Positions 1 through 8,895 of a DNA stretch of 64,000 bases are shown in pieces (the stretch's first letter is position 1; each line of letters begins with the position of its first letter). Origin of the DNA: Gp1-AA133 sp964641665 (GTDB lineage: Bacteria > Acidobacteriota > Terriglobia > Terriglobales > Acidobacteriaceae); the NCBI GenBank assembly GCA_964641665.1, contig CAZXKO010000055.1, forward strand, positions 1 through 64,000, in the 5' to 3' direction. The notes beneath the pieces are model-generated. The model ran no database searches. It had not been told where the DNA came from and worked only from the letters and a program-made list of their open reading frames with translations. A program made the translations under genes and the position numbers.

Positions 1-1655
1 GACCCCGATGGAGAGATTGTGTCAGTTTCGCCGCCCGGGCCGGGCCAGGTTGAATACAACAAGAGAAGGTTAGCATGAAAAGCCAACCATCGAAGAGAGC
101 CTGGAAAGACAAGAAGCAAGGCAAGGAAGCAAGTGACAACCCAACGCTGGTCAAGTGGAACGAGATGAACCGCAAGCAACGACGGGAGATGATGCGCCAG
201 ATGCAGAGCGAAGACCTCAGTCTGGAGGTGGTGCATCCCCATGCTGCGGGCATTGATATCGGGAATGAATCCCACTACGTAGCGGTACCGCCGAGCCGCG
301 ACCCACAACCGGTGCGATGCTTTGGTTGCACGACCGCCGAGCTGAAGAAGATGGCCGAGTGGCTGACACAATGCGGGATGCGCACGGTGGCGATGCAATC
401 TACGGGAGTCTATTGGATCGCGGTCTACGACATTTTGGAAGAGGCGGGTATGGAAGTGTATCTGGTGAATGCACGCGAGACGAAGAATCTGCCGGGGCGG
501 AAGACGGACGTGCAGGAGAGCCAGTGGTTGATGAAGCTGCACACGTACGGCTTATTGCGAAATTCGTTTCGCCCGTCGCAGGAGATTCGCATCCTGCGGA
601 CGTACTGGCGACAGCGCCAGGATCTGGTGCGGAGTACCGGTCGCCACATTCAGCGCATGCAGAAGGCGCTGACGCAGATGAATATCCAGTTGGCCAACGT
701 GATCAGCGACATCAGCGGGGTGACCGGGCAGGCCATCCTGAAGGCGATTCTGGATGGGCAACGCGATCCGCGGGAACTGGCGGCGTATCGGGATTGCCGG
801 GTGGAAGCCAGCGAGCAAGAGATCGCGCAGGCTCTGGAGGGCAACTGGCAAGAGGATCAGCTGTTTGTCTTGCGGCAGGAACAGGCGGGATACGAGTTTT
901 GCCAGAAACAGATCACGGAGTGCGATCAGCAGCTGGCACAGTACCTCGCGCGACTAGAGGATCGGACCCAGGGGGCCACTCTGCCGGAAGAGACGCGAAA
1001 GGGACGGCGCAAGAAGAAGAAAGGCAATCCACAGTTTAACTTGCGGGGAGAGTTGTTTCGCATGACCGGTACGGACCTGACCCAGATCGATGGCATCGAC
1101 GCCATGACGGCGATGACGGTGGTCAGCGAAGTAGGATGGGATATGAGCAAGTGGAAGACCGAGAACCATTTTGTTTCCTGGCTGAAGCTCTCTCCGGACA
1201 ACCAAATCAGTGGGGGCAAGGTCTTTGGGAAAGGTCGCATGCCCACCAACAACCGCGCGACCACTGTCTTAAGGATGGCGGCCACTACTCTACGGGAGAG
1301 CGACAGTTATTTAGGGGCGCAGTTCCGCCGATTTCGGACTCGGCTGGGGCCTCCGGTGGCGACCAAGGCGATGGCCGCCAAACTCGCCCGGCTCCTCTAC
1401 CGCAGGCTGCGCTACGGAATGAAATATGTGGACCAAGGAGCCGAGTTCTATGAGGCCCAACACCGCAAACAGCAGGTCATCCATCTCAAGCGAAAAGCCG
1501 CCCAGCTAGGGTTGGAAATCATCGAAGTTGCTGCCGCGGCTTAAAACCACGACTGGGAGTTTCTGACGGGAGTTCCTCGAGAGATTTCGTGAACTCCAAC
1601 CTACGCGGCCGTTCATCGGTCACATACCGCTATCGTCCATAACATCTACAACGGC
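1..1655 (+). mobile_element. IS110-family insertion sequence, left end cut by window
   Basis: The IS110 transposase gene lies here with short flanks. The 74 bases upstream of the start and about 110 bases downstream are non-coding. A hairpin with 7 bp arms (GGAGTTC at 1569-1575, GAACTCC at 1591-1597) sits just after the stop. IS110 elements usually lack long terminal inverted repeats, so the boundaries cannot be fixed by eye. Members of this family encode a bridge RNA in a non-coding end. If it is in the left end here, part of it probably lies outside the window. Confidence 0.5.
75..1544 (+). CDS. IS110 family transposase
   Basis: This is a DEDD-type recombinase of the IS110/IS116/IS902 family, which moves circular intermediates of its own element. 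The N-terminal RuvC-like domain starts around residue 55 (HPHAAGIDIG, D61). It continues with the segment AMQSTGVYW and the block GRKTDVQESQWL (D145, E148). The C-terminal Transposase_20 region (about residues 335-450) carries IDGIDAMTA, a GG-K-FGKGRMP block and a conserved RxRLGPPVA stretch. At 489 aa it is full length, and AGAAGG lies just before the ATG. At the positions where most family members have Glu and Asp, this protein has Q108 and E148. I recall the same residues in other copies of this subgroup, so this may not be decay. Confidence 0.93.
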   Translation: MKSQPSKRAWKDKKQGKEASDNPTLVKWNEMNRKQRREMMRQMQSEDLSLEVVHPHAAGIDIGNESHYVAVPPSRDPQPVRCFGCTTAELKKMAEWLTQCGMRTVAMQSTGVYWIAVYDILEEAGMEVYLVNARETKNLPGRKTDVQESQWLMKLHTYGLLRNSFRPSQEIRILRTYWRQRQDLVRSTGRHIQRMQKALTQMNIQLANVISDISGVTGQAILKAILDGQRDPRELAAYRDCRVEASEQEIAQALEGNWQEDQLFVLRQEQAGYEFCQKQITECDQQLAQYLARLEDRTQGATLPEETRKGRRKKKKGNPQFNLRGELFRMTGTDLTQIDGIDAMTAMTVVSEVGWDMSKWKTENHFVSWLKLSPDNQISGGKVFGKGRMPTNNRATTVLRMAATTLRESDSYLGAQFRRFRTRLGPPVATKAMAAKLARLLYRRLRYGMKYVDQGAEFYEAQHRKQQVIHLKRKAAQLGLEIIEVAAAA

Positions 1656-1670
1656 TTGGGAGGAGCCATT

Positions 1671-1973
1671 GTGAGCGGCTGCTACAAGGACCTCAAGGCG
1701 TGGCGCAAGTCGGTTGAGTTGGTTCTCGAGGTGTACCGCGCTACACAGCGGTTTCCGAAATGTGAGCTTTACGGACTAACCAGCCAGATGCGAAGAGCGG
1801 CGGTCTCCATTCCAAGCAACATCGCAGAGGGGAAAGGAAGATCCACCGACCGCGAGTTCGCCCTTTTCCTCTGTCACGCGCGTGGATCGCTTCTGGAACT
1901 GGAAACACAATCGTTGGTTGCGGAACAACTTGGCTACCTGTCGGAGAACGACGCGAAGCGATTGAGGACTTAA
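1671..1973 (+). CDS. four-helix-bundle protein (23S rRNA intervening-sequence type), C-terminus frameshifted
   Basis: This is a small four-helix-bundle protein of the family named for 23S rRNA intervening sequences. The start KDLKAWRKSVELVLEVYR, then LTSQMRRAAVSIPSNIAEGKGR and ARGSLLELETQ, are typical. Its role is unknown. I chose the GTG at 1671 because GGGAGGAG lies 6 bases upstream; a TTG at 1656 is less likely. The frame stops at 1973, just before the last helix. That helix (EDLTIETGRILNGLIKAL) is readable in another frame and ends at a stop at 2051-2053. A one-base indel near 1945-1962 therefore truncates the protein. This could be a real mutation or a sequencing error. Confidence 0.8.
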   Translation: MSGCYKDLKAWRKSVELVLEVYRATQRFPKCELYGLTSQMRRAAVSIPSNIAEGKGRSTDREFALFLCHARGSLLELETQSLVAEQLGYLSENDAKRLRT

Positions 1974-2091
1974 CGATCGAAACCGGGAGAATCCTAAACG
2001 GCCTGATCAAAGCATTGCGCTCACCGGTGCAAGCTGTGCGCGCCGGTGGCTGAGGATCTTAGGCTGAAGACTTGTGACTGAAGACTGACGA

Positions 2092-2625
2092 CTAAGCCTC
2101 GAACTCCGACGCTTCCGGGAACCGCAACTTGTGCTTGGCCAAGGCCTTGGACAGGAGATCCTCGACCTGCCGCTCTTCGCAGTTCTTGGCCATCGTCAGC
2201 TCGCTGACCAGCAAGTAGCGCGCCCGCTCCAGCATCTTCTTCTCCCGGAACGACAGCGGCTTCGACTGGTTCAGCATCAGCAGACCCTTCAGGACCGAGG
2301 CCACTTCCAGGAGCGAGCCCGTGCGCATGCGCTCGGAGTTCTCCTTGAAGCGGTATTTCCAGTCGGCGTTGTTCTCGCACTCGCCATCTGTCAGAAAATC
2401 AAGGATTTTCTGGATTTCCCCGTTCCGCACGACCCGCCGCAGCCCAACGTTATTGACGTTGTTGAAAGGCACCATCACCTTCAGGCTGCTGGACTTAATT
2501 TTGAGCAAGTAGAACTTCTCGACCGAGGCGCCAATGGTCCGGCTGCTGATCTGCTCGATTACGCCTACGCCGTGGTTGGGATAAACAACTTTGTCGCCGA
2601 TGTGGAAGCCGTCGCTGATAATCAT
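2092..2625 (-). CDS. CarD family transcriptional regulator
   Basis: CarD proteins bind the beta subunit of RNA polymerase and stabilise open promoter complexes. The N-terminal Tudor-like domain (about residues 5-65) begins FHIGDKVVYPNHGVGVIEQI, the family signature. It is followed by a mostly helical DNA-contacting domain with FREKKMLERARYLLVSEL around residues 125-145. At 177 aa it has the usual length. The ATG at 2625 starts directly before the conserved domain. The gene is monocistronic and divergent from greA, from which it is separated by about 500 bases containing repeats. Confidence 0.93.
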   Translation of the reverse strand: MIISDGFHIGDKVVYPNHGVGVIEQISSRTIGASVEKFYLLKIKSSSLKVMVPFNNVNNVGLRRVVRNGEIQKILDFLTDGECENNADWKYRFKENSERMRTGSLLEVASVLKGLLMLNQSKPLSFREKKMLERARYLLVSELTMAKNCEERQVEDLLSKALAKHKLRFPEASEFEA

Positions 2626-3020
2626 GAGGGGACACCTATTAGCGCCGGGACACTTATGAAGGAACTACCGTAAATATACTAGTCGATTCGATCGAAAAAG
2701 GCAATCCTGACGCGGGTTTCCGAGCATCGGCCGAGTCACGAAGCCACTTCCGAATTGCCTCATTTTCGCGGCAACTCCCAGAAAACAAGAGCGTTGACCC
2801 CGTCTTTCAGGCTCCCCCATCCCGTGAGTCCGATCAGCTTGTATGTAACGGTCGCGCGTTTTGGAGACGACCCCACAGCCTAATCCGAGCCGAAAGCAGC
2901 GCTGGCATCCTGCCGGCTGACCGGCGGGCGTCCCCGCCCCGCCTCGCGGTCAAATTCCCACGGCTCCCTTCTCCCGCGCCCCGAATTCCTCTCCAGCCCC
3001 GAAGGGGCGTAAGAATGAAG

Positions 3021-3039
3021 CCCACGGCGAAGCCGTGGG
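3021..3039. repeat. REP-like hairpin upstream of greA
   Basis: An 8 bp stem, CCCACGGC (3021-3028) and GCCGTGGG (3032-3039), is closed by a GAA loop. It sits within a larger stretch of similar GC-rich palindromes. Confidence 0.55.
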
Positions 3040-3108
3040 TGAGGCGCCCGGACGCACGCCAAGTCCCGAAGGGGCGACAGAGCGCCCCTCCACCGACCGA
3101 ACGCGGTT

Positions 3109-3114
3109 TATAAT
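3109..3114 (+). promoter_or_regulatory. candidate -10 element of greA
   Basis: A perfect TATAAT lies 10 bases before the greA ATG at 3125. Transcription would start only about 4 bases before the ATG, giving a nearly leaderless mRNA. This fits the absence of a Shine-Dalgarno sequence. No convincing -35 box is seen 17 bases upstream. Confidence 0.4.
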
Positions 3115-3124
3115 CCCCCAGAGC

Positions 3125-3604
3125 ATGACTGAGCAGATCAAGAAAAAACTCCAGGAAGAAATCGCGACCCTGGAACACGAACTGAGCCACGAGCTCCCCA
3201 AGGAACTCAAAAAGGCCGTCGCCCTCGGCGACCTCAGCGAGAACGCCGAGTACCACATGGCCAAGCAGCGGCAGGAGTTCGTCAAGGCCCGCCTGCGCCA
3301 GCTCGGCCGCCGCCTCGCCGACCTCTCGCTCATCAACATGAACAACATCCCGAAAGACAAAGTCGGGTTGGGTTCGACGGTGAAGGTCTACGACAACGAG
3401 AAGGACGAGGAAATCGAGTACAAGCTGGTAACGAGTGAAGAGACCGACGTCGCCTCCGGCAAGATTTCCACTACCTCCCCGATCGGCCGCGCGCTGCTGA
3501 ACAAGAAAGTCGGCGACTCCGCCACCGTGGTAACTCCTAACGGCACGCGCGAGATGGAGATTCTCAAACTCACCACCATGCACGACGAGGCGCAAGCCGG
3601 ATGA
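3125..3604 (+). CDS. greA: transcription elongation factor GreA
   Basis: GreA rescues backtracked RNA polymerase by stimulating cleavage of the nascent RNA 3' end. The protein has 159 aa. The N-terminal coiled-coil (about 1-75) carries the tip loop GDLSENAEYH, whose acidic residues reach into the polymerase channel. The C-terminal FKBP-like domain (about 80-155) contains SPIGRALLNKKVGD. I chose the ATG at 3125 because translation upstream of it runs through repeat sequence. The stop overlaps the next start by 4 bases (ATGA), which suggests translational coupling to the phosphatidyltransferase gene. Confidence 0.95.
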   Translation: MTEQIKKKLQEEIATLEHELSHELPKELKKAVALGDLSENAEYHMAKQRQEFVKARLRQLGRRLADLSLINMNNIPKDKVGLGSTVKVYDNEKDEEIEYKLVTSEETDVASGKISTTSPIGRALLNKKVGDSATVVTPNGTREMEILKLTTMHDEAQAG

Positions 3605-4242
3605 CTTGGACCAGCGCCTTCGGCAACGCCTGCGGCAAGCTGCTGCGCGCCATCGTCAACCGCATGGCTCTCGCGCGGATCAGCCCCAACTTCCTGACGT
3701 TCCTGGGTCTGGTCATCGACACCGTCGCCGCGTTTTTGTTCGGCTACGCCAACGCCGACAACCAGGCGCGCATGTTTTTCTACGCCGGATTGGTGATCTT
3801 CGGCGCCGGCTTCTTCGACCTCGTGGATGGACGCGTCGCCCGCGCCCGCAACCAGGTCACGCGCTTCGGCGCTTTCTTCGATTCTGTCGTTGATCGTTAC
3901 AGTGACGCCGCGCTTTTCTTCGGCCTGCTGGTTTACTACTCGCGCGGCGGCCGGTTCTTTTATGTCGTGCTCGCCGCCCTCGCGATGATCAGCTCCGTCA
4001 TGGTCAGCTACACCCGCGCCCGCGCCGAGTCGCTCATCGACACCTGCAAGGTCGGCTTCATGGAGCGGCCCGAGCGCCTGGTGCTACTCATTCTCGGCTC
4101 AGTTTTCAATCGCATGGCGCCCGTGCTCTGGGTCATCGCGGTGCTCTCGACCATCACCGTGGCCCACCGCATCTACTTCACCTGGCTGCAGACGGAACGC
4201 GCGGGAAGAACATCGTTGCCGGCGGGACGATCCGCAGCGTAA
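3601..4242 (+). CDS. CDP-alcohol phosphatidyltransferase family protein
   Basis: This integral membrane enzyme transfers a phosphatidyl group from CDP-diacylglycerol to an alcohol such as inositol phosphate, glycerol phosphate or serine. The catalytic motif DG-x2-AR-x8-G-x3-D-x3-D is complete at residues 76-98 (DGRVAR, G90, D94, D98). About five to six hydrophobic segments span the 213 aa. The exact alcohol acceptor cannot be read from the sequence. The ATG overlaps the greA stop (ATGA), so the two genes form an operon. Confidence 0.9.
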   Translation: MTWTSAFGNACGKLLRAIVNRMALARISPNFLTFLGLVIDTVAAFLFGYANADNQARMFFYAGLVIFGAGFFDLVDGRVARARNQVTRFGAFFDSVVDRYSDAALFFGLLVYYSRGGRFFYVVLAALAMISSVMVSYTRARAESLIDTCKVGFMERPERLVLLILGSVFNRMAPVLWVIAVLSTITVAHRIYFTWLQTERAGRTSLPAGRSAA

Positions 4243-4325
4243 GTCGGTTGACGACATCCGTTCCGCGCTATCCTTGCCTCCGCCGCCGAGTCTAACGATC
4301 CATCAAGTTTCCGGAGACTTCGTTC

Positions 4326-7172
4326 ATGAAGAAGTTGGCGAATATTCCTCGCATCTTGCTGGCAACTTGTCTGCTTTTGGGCTTGTATGAATCGCACGTT
4401 TCCGCCCAAGCCTCGGCTGCATCTGTTTCGGCTCCCCAGATCAAGTACGACAAGTACACGCTCAAGAACGGCCTCGAGGTCATCCTCGCTGAGGACCACC
4501 GCCTGCCGCTGGTGGCCGTCGACCTCTGGTACCACGTCGGCCCCGCCAACGAGCGCGCCGGACGCACCGGATTCGCTCACTTGTTCGAGCACATGATGTT
4601 CGAAGGCTCGCAGCACGTCGGCCCCAAAGCCCATCACCACTACCTCGAAGGGGCGGGCGCCAGCGACATCAACGGCACCACCGACTTCGACCGCACCAAC
4701 TATTTTGAAACCCTTCCCTCCAATCAGCTGCAACTGGCGCTCTGGCTCGAAAGCGATCGCATGGGCTACCTGCTCGGCAAACTCGACCAGGAGCGCCTCG
4801 CCAACCAGCGCGACGTTGTGCGCAACGAGCGCCGCCAGTCGGTCGAGAACTCCCCTTACGGGCTGGTCGAGGAGGAGTTGTATCACCAGCTGTTTCCGCG
4901 CGAGCATCCCTACTATGCCGACGTGATCGGCTCGCACCACGATATCGAGGCAGCGCGCATCGACGACATTCGCGAGTTCTTCCGCCAGTACTACACGCCC
5001 AACAACGCCAGCCTCACGATCACCGGCGACTTCGACCCAGCTCAGGCTAAGGCGTGGGTCGAAAAATACTTCGCTTCGATTCCCTCCGGCCCTCCTGTTC
5101 CGAAAATCACTGCCAGCACCCCGCCGATCACTGCCGAGCGCCGCGCCAAGATCACTGATCAGGTCGAACTGCCGCGAATCTACATGGGCTGGATCATGCC
5201 CTCGATCTACCAGCCTGGCGACGCCGAAAGCGACCTGCTGGCGCAGATTCTCGGCGGCGGCAAGTCGAGCCGCCTGTACAAGAAACTCGTCTACGAAAAA
5301 CAAATCGCGCAGGACGTGGAGGTGCAGAATCAGAACCTGTTGCTGGGTTCTGTGTTTGAACTCCAGGCCACGGCCAAGCCCGGGGTGAAACCGGAGGATC
5401 TTGAAAAAGCCATCAACGATGAACTCGAAAAGTTGCGCGCCGACGGTCCCACACAAGCCGAACTCGACCGCGCCCGCAACCTGATTGAGACGCATATCAT
5501 CGGCGGCCTCGAGCGCCTGGGCGGTTTCGACGGCATTGCTGACCGCCTGAACCAGTACAACCAGTATCTGCACGATCCCGGCTACTTGCCCAAGGACCTG
5601 GAACGTTACAACCAGGCCACCACGGCTAACCTGAAGCGAATCGCCCAAGAGAAACTCAAGACCTCGGCGCGCGTGGTGGTGTGGGGACTGCCCGGCGACC
5701 GTATGGTCGACGATCCTCCCAGCACCAAGGAAGCAGAGAAGAAATCGAAAGAGACCGTCGTCGCCGGCACGATGCCTGACGAACCCTGGCGCGCGAATCC
5801 TCCGCCCGCCGGACCACCATCGAAGTTAAGCTTGCCTGTTCCCACCAGCTTCAAACTGGCCAACGGCTTGAGCGTGATGCTGTTGGAGCAACATCAGCTG
5901 CCCATGGTTTCGGCTCACCTGGAAGTGTTGAACGGCAGCGACGCCAACCCGGTCGAGAAACCGGGATTGGCGTCCTTCACCGCACAAATGCTCCCAGAAG
6001 GCACCGATCACCGAACTGCCACGCAGATCGCTGACGACGCCGCCCAGATCGGCGCGTCCGTACGCCAGGTTTCGGTAAGCGATGACTCCGAGGTCGCCAT
6101 CCGAACTTTGAAGTCGAATGTCGACGCCGCGCTCGACCTGCTCGCGGATGTCGTGACGCACCCGAAGTTCGATCCCGCCGAGATTGAGCGCGTGCGCAAG
6201 AACCGCGAAACCGACATCCTGCAGATTCAAGATGATCCTACGCAGCTTGCCATCGGTGTCCTCATGAAGACCGTGTACGGCCCGGGGCACCCGTACGGCT
6301 ACCGCGAAGTCGGCACGATCGAAGCCAACCGCGCCATCGCCCGCGACGATTTGCGGAAGATGTGGCAGGCAGGCTACGCCCCCGGGAACTCAGCGCTCGT
6401 GCTGACTGGCGACCTCACTCCCGGCGAAGCTCACACGCTGGCGGAGAAGTATTTCGGCGCGTGGCAGGGGGTGACCAGCAAGCACGAGCCCCCTCCGGTC
6501 AATGTGAAGATCTCGCGGGCTATTTCCATCGTCGACAAGCCGGGAGCGGCGCAAACTTTTCTATTAGTCGGCAACCTGGGAGTGCCGCGCTCGACTCCCG
6601 ACTACGTTCCGCTCGAAGTGATGAACAACATTCTCGGGGGCCTGTTTTCGAGCCGCATCAATTCCAACCTGCGCGAAGAACACGGCTATACCTACGGCGG
6701 CTTCTCGCTTTTCCTCTACCGGCGGGGCCCTGGCCTGTTTCTTGCCGGAGGAGGGATCCGCACCGACGCGACCGCTGCGGCCGTGCAGGAACTGTTCAAA
6801 GAGCTCGAGCGAATTCGTACCAGCCTGCCGACCCTCGACGAAATGCAGTTGGCGAAAGGCTCCTTCTCGCACTCGCTCGCGGGACTGTTCGAATCCTCAG
6901 AGGAGACCGCCGACACCATCGGCGACCTGTTCATCTACGACCTGCCGCTCGACTACTACCAGCAGTTGCCAGCGAAGATCGACGCGGTAACCTCCGACGA
7001 CGTGCAGCACATGGCCGAGAAATACATTCATCCGGAAACGTCGGTGGTGATTGGCGCGGGTGATCGCGCGAAGATCGAAGGCGACCTGAAGAAACTCGCC
7101 ATCGGCCCGGTCGACGTGCGCGACTACGAAGGCATGCCGGTGAAGCAAGCGGCAAGCGCAGCGGGGCACTGA
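4326..7172 (+). CDS. M16 family metallopeptidase, two-domain, exported
   Basis: This is a zinc peptidase of the pitrilysin/processing-peptidase family. A signal peptide covers about residues 1-27, so it probably acts in the periplasm. The N-terminal half (about 38-480) has the inverted zinc motif HLFEH at 85-89 and a downstream Glu region (NERRQSVENSPYG). The C-terminal half (about 515-930) repeats the fold but lacks HxxEH, as usual for the non-catalytic half. A Pro-rich linker around 485-510 joins them. At 948 aa it is a fused two-lobe form. The substrate is unknown. It stands alone after a short gap. Confidence 0.92.
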   Translation: MKKLANIPRILLATCLLLGLYESHVSAQASAASVSAPQIKYDKYTLKNGLEVILAEDHRLPLVAVDLWYHVGPANERAGRTGFAHLFEHMMFEGSQHVGPKAHHHYLEGAGASDINGTTDFDRTNYFETLPSNQLQLALWLESDRMGYLLGKLDQERLANQRDVVRNERRQSVENSPYGLVEEELYHQLFPREHPYYADVIGSHHDIEAARIDDIREFFRQYYTPNNASLTITGDFDPAQAKAWVEKYFASIPSGPPVPKITASTPPITAERRAKITDQVELPRIYMGWIMPSIYQPGDAESDLLAQILGGGKSSRLYKKLVYEKQIAQDVEVQNQNLLLGSVFELQATAKPGVKPEDLEKAINDELEKLRADGPTQAELDRARNLIETHIIGGLERLGGFDGIADRLNQYNQYLHDPGYLPKDLERYNQATTANLKRIAQEKLKTSARVVVWGLPGDRMVDDPPSTKEAEKKSKETVVAGTMPDEPWRANPPPAGPPSKLSLPVPTSFKLANGLSVMLLEQHQLPMVSAHLEVLNGSDANPVEKPGLASFTAQMLPEGTDHRTATQIADDAAQIGASVRQVSVSDDSEVAIRTLKSNVDAALDLLADVVTHPKFDPAEIERVRKNRETDILQIQDDPTQLAIGVLMKTVYGPGHPYGYREVGTIEANRAIARDDLRKMWQAGYAPGNSALVLTGDLTPGEAHTLAEKYFGAWQGVTSKHEPPPVNVKISRAISIVDKPGAAQTFLLVGNLGVPRSTPDYVPLEVMNNILGGLFSSRINSNLREEHGYTYGGFSLFLYRRGPGLFLAGGGIRTDATAAAVQELFKELERIRTSLPTLDEMQLAKGSFSHSLAGLFESSEETADTIGDLFIYDLPLDYYQQLPAKIDAVTSDDVQHMAEKYIHPETSVVIGAGDRAKIEGDLKKLAIGPVDVRDYEGMPVKQAASAAGH

Positions 7173-7549
7173 AACCAGCTCTCGGTTCTCAGTTCTCAGT
7201 TTTAAGTCCCGGGGAGAGGCAGAAGCTTGTCCAAGGGCTTCCCAAAATGGAATAGCTTGCGGATAACGAAACACCGATAAAACGTTTGCTCTTGCGTTCG
7301 GATGCGCGGGACAGGGAAAACCACGTCCCGGCTTCCGCGAGTCGCCCCTAGCGGCCCTAATAGCAATTAACGGGCACTCTAGGTGGGAATGCCAATCGGC
7401 CTTTCACCCGCTCCGACCGCTCGAACGGGTTTTTAATAACTTAGCTCGAAGCGAATCAAATTGAGACTCCTCCGCCTCTTCCGCCCGCTGAGAACTGAGA
7501 ACCGACAACTGGGAACTGCCTCCAGTGCTAGACTATCCCGGCATTTTTC
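7173..7549. other. intergenic region with inverted simple-sequence arrays
   Basis: No gene is seen. The left edge has a GTTCTCAGTTCTCAG array (about 7182-7202). The right edge has its inverted counterpart, CTGAGAACTGAGAACCG (about 7488-7506). The two ends could pair in RNA. The arrays belong to a family found in several other gaps of the window. Confidence 0.5.
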
Positions 7550-8476
7550 GTGAGTGAGGTGCGCTTGGCAACCGATCCCGTACTGGTGGTGCACGGTGGC
7601 GCGTGGGCGATTCCCGATGACATGGTCGAGGCCCACCTGAACGGCGTGCGCAACGCCGTCGCCGCCGGGTGGCAGGCCATGAGCAAGAGCGGCTCGGCAC
7701 TCGATGCCGTGGAAGAAGCTGTCGTCGTGATGGAAGACGACGAGACCTTCGACGCCGGCCGCGGCAGCTTCCTGAATCGCGACGGCAAGGTGCAGCTCGA
7801 CGCCTTCATCATGGAGGGATCGACGCTGCGCGGCGGCGGCGTGGGCGGGGTGGAGAGGCTACCCAATCCCATTCGCGCCGCGCGCAAGATCCTGAGTGAG
7901 AGTCCGCATGTGTACTTTGTCGCGGAAGGCGCGGAGCGCTTCGCCGCCGAACATGGCATCGCCCTCTGCGAGAACGAAGAACTCGTTATCCCGCGCGAAG
8001 TGGAGCGGTTGCGCGAATTTCAGTCGCGGGCGGCTAAAGAAGCGCCCGATCTGTTTGCCCCCACCATCTCGCACGATACCGTCGGCGCGATTGCGCTCGA
8101 CCGCGACGGCAACATCGCCGCGGCGACTTCGACGGGCGGGACTTTGAACAAAGCCCCCGGCCGCTTGGGAGATTCCTCGCTGATCGGCTGTGGCGTTTAC
8201 GCCGACAATGAAAGCGCGGCCGCGTCGCTCACAGGCTGGGGCGAACCGATCATGAAGCTGGTGCTCGCGAAGTGGGCGGCCGATCGGGTGCTGGCCGGCA
8301 ACGCGCCCGAATGGGTTTCGCAGGAGGCGATGAACTATCTGAAAGCCAGGGTGAACGGCCACGGCGGAATTATTTTGCTGGACTCCCGGGGCCGCCTCGG
8401 AATCTCGCACAACACACCCCGCATGGCGTGGGCCTTCAAGACCACGAAGCGCGAGGCGTCAGGCATCGAGCGCTAG
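7550..8476 (+). CDS. isoaspartyl peptidase / plant-type L-asparaginase
   Basis: This is an N-terminal nucleophile hydrolase that matures by autocleavage and removes beta-aspartyl residues or hydrolyses asparagine. Visible hallmarks are VVHGGAW near residue 13, FDAGRGS near 67, and the cleavage site HDTVGA, in which T177 becomes the nucleophile of the beta chain. They are followed by TSTGG and the loop NKAPGRLGDS. At 308 aa it has normal family length. The start is taken as GTG 7550; a later start at the GTG three codons downstream is possible. No signal peptide is seen, so the enzyme is probably cytoplasmic. Confidence 0.92.
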   Translation: MSEVRLATDPVLVVHGGAWAIPDDMVEAHLNGVRNAVAAGWQAMSKSGSALDAVEEAVVVMEDDETFDAGRGSFLNRDGKVQLDAFIMEGSTLRGGGVGGVERLPNPIRAARKILSESPHVYFVAEGAERFAAEHGIALCENEELVIPREVERLREFQSRAAKEAPDLFAPTISHDTVGAIALDRDGNIAAATSTGGTLNKAPGRLGDSSLIGCGVYADNESAAASLTGWGEPIMKLVLAKWAADRVLAGNAPEWVSQEAMNYLKARVNGHGGIILLDSRGRLGISHNTPRMAWAFKTTKREASGIER

Positions 8477-8895
8477 CTCGCGACCTTCCCGCTCTGGCAC
8501 TCGGGAGCTTACTAAACCTATTCTCCTCATCAATTTATCTTGCTTTCGCCGCATCTCCTGATGTACAAGCTACCGGGACCTAGCGGCCCCTAAACGCGTG
8601 CACCTCAGTCAGTCAGCCTGCCAACAAACCCGCTTTTGTCTTCCGCGGCTTGCGCTTTTGCCGCCGGCAAACATGTATCTGCAGGAGAACAGGGTGGGTA
8701 TTTTGAACCCCGAACCTTTTTCGTGTCCAAGCGCCCACTCTGGTGAGCCCGATCACGAGCTGGCCTCCTCAACGTCTGTTACGACAAGGTGCGACATACC
8801 CCGGGTATCGCTTTATGTCGGTTGCCTGGACCACTCAATCGCACCTACATTGCCACCGTGCTTTTCATCGCGCCGCGCTTTTTGAGGAAAACCCT
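8477..8895. other. intergenic region upstream of TonB-dependent receptor
   Basis: About 420 bases without a convincing gene. An open frame continues upstream of the receptor start but has no signal-peptide logic. The GAGGAAA sequence before 8896 supports the later start. No clear promoter or operator could be assigned by eye. Confidence 0.5.

Larger units (their letters stand above)
2626..3124. other. intergenic region between CarD gene and greA with REP-like hairpins
   Basis: No credible gene is seen. The right part (about 2880-3105) consists of GC-rich hairpins: CCCCGAAGGGG around 2997-3007, CCCACGGC/GCCGTGGG at 3021-3039, and a further CCCGAAGGGGCG near 3065. These resemble the hairpin repeats at 34847-35329. 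The left part presumably holds the CarD promoter. Confidence 0.6.

Noticed and set aside
4173..5648. 491-codon open frame on the minus strand
   Set aside because: It lies wholly antisense to the end of the phosphatidyltransferase and the start of the M16 peptidase, whose motifs are clear. Its translation has no family pattern and reflects the high GC content.
8743..8895. Extended N-terminus of the TonB-dependent receptor
   Set aside because: The added 51 residues precede a clear signal peptide, and the RBS is at the later ATG (8896).
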